NCBI RefSeq assembly: GCF_000381905.1
Contig: NZ_KB907273.1
Span: 1 to 64,000, forward strand
Origin: Paenibacillus fonticola DSM 21315
GTDB taxonomy: Bacteria; Bacillota; Bacilli; Paenibacillales; Paenibacillaceae
Length of the DNA stretch: 64,000 bases
Reading direction: 5' to 3'
A program made the position numbers and the translations under genes. Below the pieces are notes generated by a model, which did not search any database, was not told where the DNA came from, and was given only the letters and a program-made list of their open reading frames with translations. Shown here one piece after another: positions 63,064-64,000 of this stretch (within the stretch, counting starts at the first letter, position 1; the number at the start of each line of letters is the position of its first letter).

Positions 63064-64000
63064 CTATACGACACAGCTAATGCACTCTTCGATCGTTCTT
63101 TTTCTCGTACGTGTATAATAAAGAGTTTTCAACCCTTTTTTCTGCGCATAAATGTAGTATTTCGCCAGATCTCGCGTCGTCAAATTGTCTTTAACGTAGA
63201 GAATCGTCGAAATCGCCTGATCGATATGCACCTGTACCTCAGCAACGAGATCAATCAGGTTGTACATGTCCATATCGTAAGCTTCTTTATAGAAGAAGAA
63301 ATTGTTCTCATTCAAAAATGGCATCGGATAAATCGTTTTGGAATCCCCATACTCCCGTTCCTCAATACGCTGCGTAATCGGAGCGATCGACGCTGTCGAC
63401 GATTGCAAGTAGGAGATTGAACCGGTTGGCGCAATGGCCAATCTGTAAGCGTGATACAGTCCGTGCTCCATTGTCTCTTCCTTCAAGCGGCTCCAGTCCT
63501 CACGAGTAGGAATATGGAACTCCGCAAACAGCGCTTTGACCTTATCCGTACGCGGGGAATAATCATTCTCTTCATATCGTTTGAAATAGGCGCCGTTAGC
63601 ATATTCGCTTTGTTCGAAATCCTTGAACGTCACCTTTCTCTCCCGGGCGATCATCATGGAGCGTTCGAGTGAATAATAGTTCAACATCATAAAGAAGGTA
63701 CGCGCGAAGTCGATCGCTTCCTTGGACTCATAGGAAATATGATTCAGAGCCAAGTAGCCGTGCAAATTCATCGCACCCAGACCAACTGAATGCAGCTCCC
63801 GGTTCGCTTTTGCTACCGAAGGAACAATTTCCAGCTCGGTTCTGTCGCTCACTTCGGTAAGAGCATCCATCGCCAGGTGAACGGTCTCTCTCATCCGGTT
63901 GTTTTTCATTACATTGACGATATTCAACGATCCCAGATTACAGGAAATATCCCGGTTTATGACGTCCTCCTGCCCATAATCATTAATCGTCGACACTTCG
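63064..64000 (-). CDS. nrdE: Class Ib ribonucleotide reductase alpha subunit (partial, right edge)
   Basis: The C-terminal ~312 residues; the frame is open through the window edge, so the start lies beyond 64000. SCNLGSLNIVNVM near the window edge is the N-C-E active-site region, with the active-site Cys in that segment's downstream loop. RLAIAPTGSISYLQSSTASI and the C-terminal redox pair ECISCVV are present. It reduces ribonucleoside diphosphates using thioredoxin-like NrdH. It is upstream of nrdF in one operon. Confidence 0.95.
   Translation of the reverse strand, partial: EVSTINDYGQEDVINRDISCNLGSLNIVNVMKNNRMRETVHLAMDALTEVSDRTELEIVPSVAKANRELHSVGLGAMNLHGYLALNHISYESKEAIDFARTFFMMLNYYSLERSMMIARERKVTFKDFEQSEYANGAYFKRYEENDYSPRTDKVKALFAEFHIPTREDWSRLKEETMEHGLYHAYRLAIAPTGSISYLQSSTASIAPITQRIEEREYGDSKTIYPMPFLNENNFFFYKEAYDMDMYNLIDLVAEVQVHIDQAISTILYVKDNLTTRDLAKYYIYAQKKGLKTLYYTRTRKRTIEECISCVV

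Overview
The window looks like chromosome from a spore-forming Firmicute of the Paenibacillaceae, most likely Paenibacillus. The reasons are the splAB spore photoproduct lyase pair, strong AGGAGG ribosome sites with frequent TTG and GTG starts, a secreted chitin-type LPMO, a very large hybrid histidine kinase, and Bacillus-like ykoP, yxeA and puc genes. No rRNA, tRNA or CRISPR array was seen. The last gene (nrdE) runs off the right edge and a short coding tail enters at the left edge.

Layout. 0.5-3.3 kb: an ABC importer operon of the nitrate/sulfonate/thiamine-precursor class (binding protein, ATPase, permease; minus). 3.5-7.6 kb: M32 carboxypeptidase, beta-carbonic anhydrase, DUF2871 membrane protein, EamA exporter. 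7.7-15.1 kb: an AT-rich accessory island with an RHH regulator and its 36-bp palindrome, a DUF6809 protein, a Cro/CI regulator, and two minus-strand operons rich in TIR domains. Operon A is TIR, ThsB-like TIR, TIR-TIR-SLOG and a broken TIR. Operon B is a two-helix membrane protein overlapping a second ThsB-like TIR. Between them lies a decayed plasmid/ICE-type DUF3991-TOPRIM gene. 15.4-21.7 kb: small unknown genes, a polysaccharide deacetylase with a YkoP-like gene, an FUSC transporter and two gene remnants. 21.6-27.0 kb: a complete xanthine dehydrogenase (puc) operon. 27.1-28.5 kb: three adjacent pseudogenes (IclR, aldo/keto reductase, GNAT). 28.6-36.4 kb: SelO, a LanFEG-type peptide-export operon with a YxeA-like protein, a divergent two-component system and an AraC/GyrI regulator. 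37.3-43 kb: splAB, cold-shock gene, LPMO, HAD phosphatase and unknowns. 43-50.7 kb: an Opp-type importer operon headed by a LacI regulator with two palindromic operators. 51-64 kb: UvrC-like GIY-YIG protein, cupin, phosphotransferase, J-domain/TPR protein with DUF1266 partner, hybrid kinase, lipoprotein, VOC protein and nrdEF.

The best candidate for an undescribed system is the TIR island. It has the logic of Thoeris (a TIR enzyme making a nucleotide signal, and a SLOG-bearing effector that reads it), but the SLOG effector carries two TIR domains rather than SIR2, and the second ThsB-like gene is coupled to a membrane protein. This is inference from domain architecture; nothing here shows activity.

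A second unexplained pattern is a set of short degenerate tandem repeats, with a different unit each time, lying directly after the stop codon of five minus-strand genes. At most of these loci a hairpin follows the repeats.
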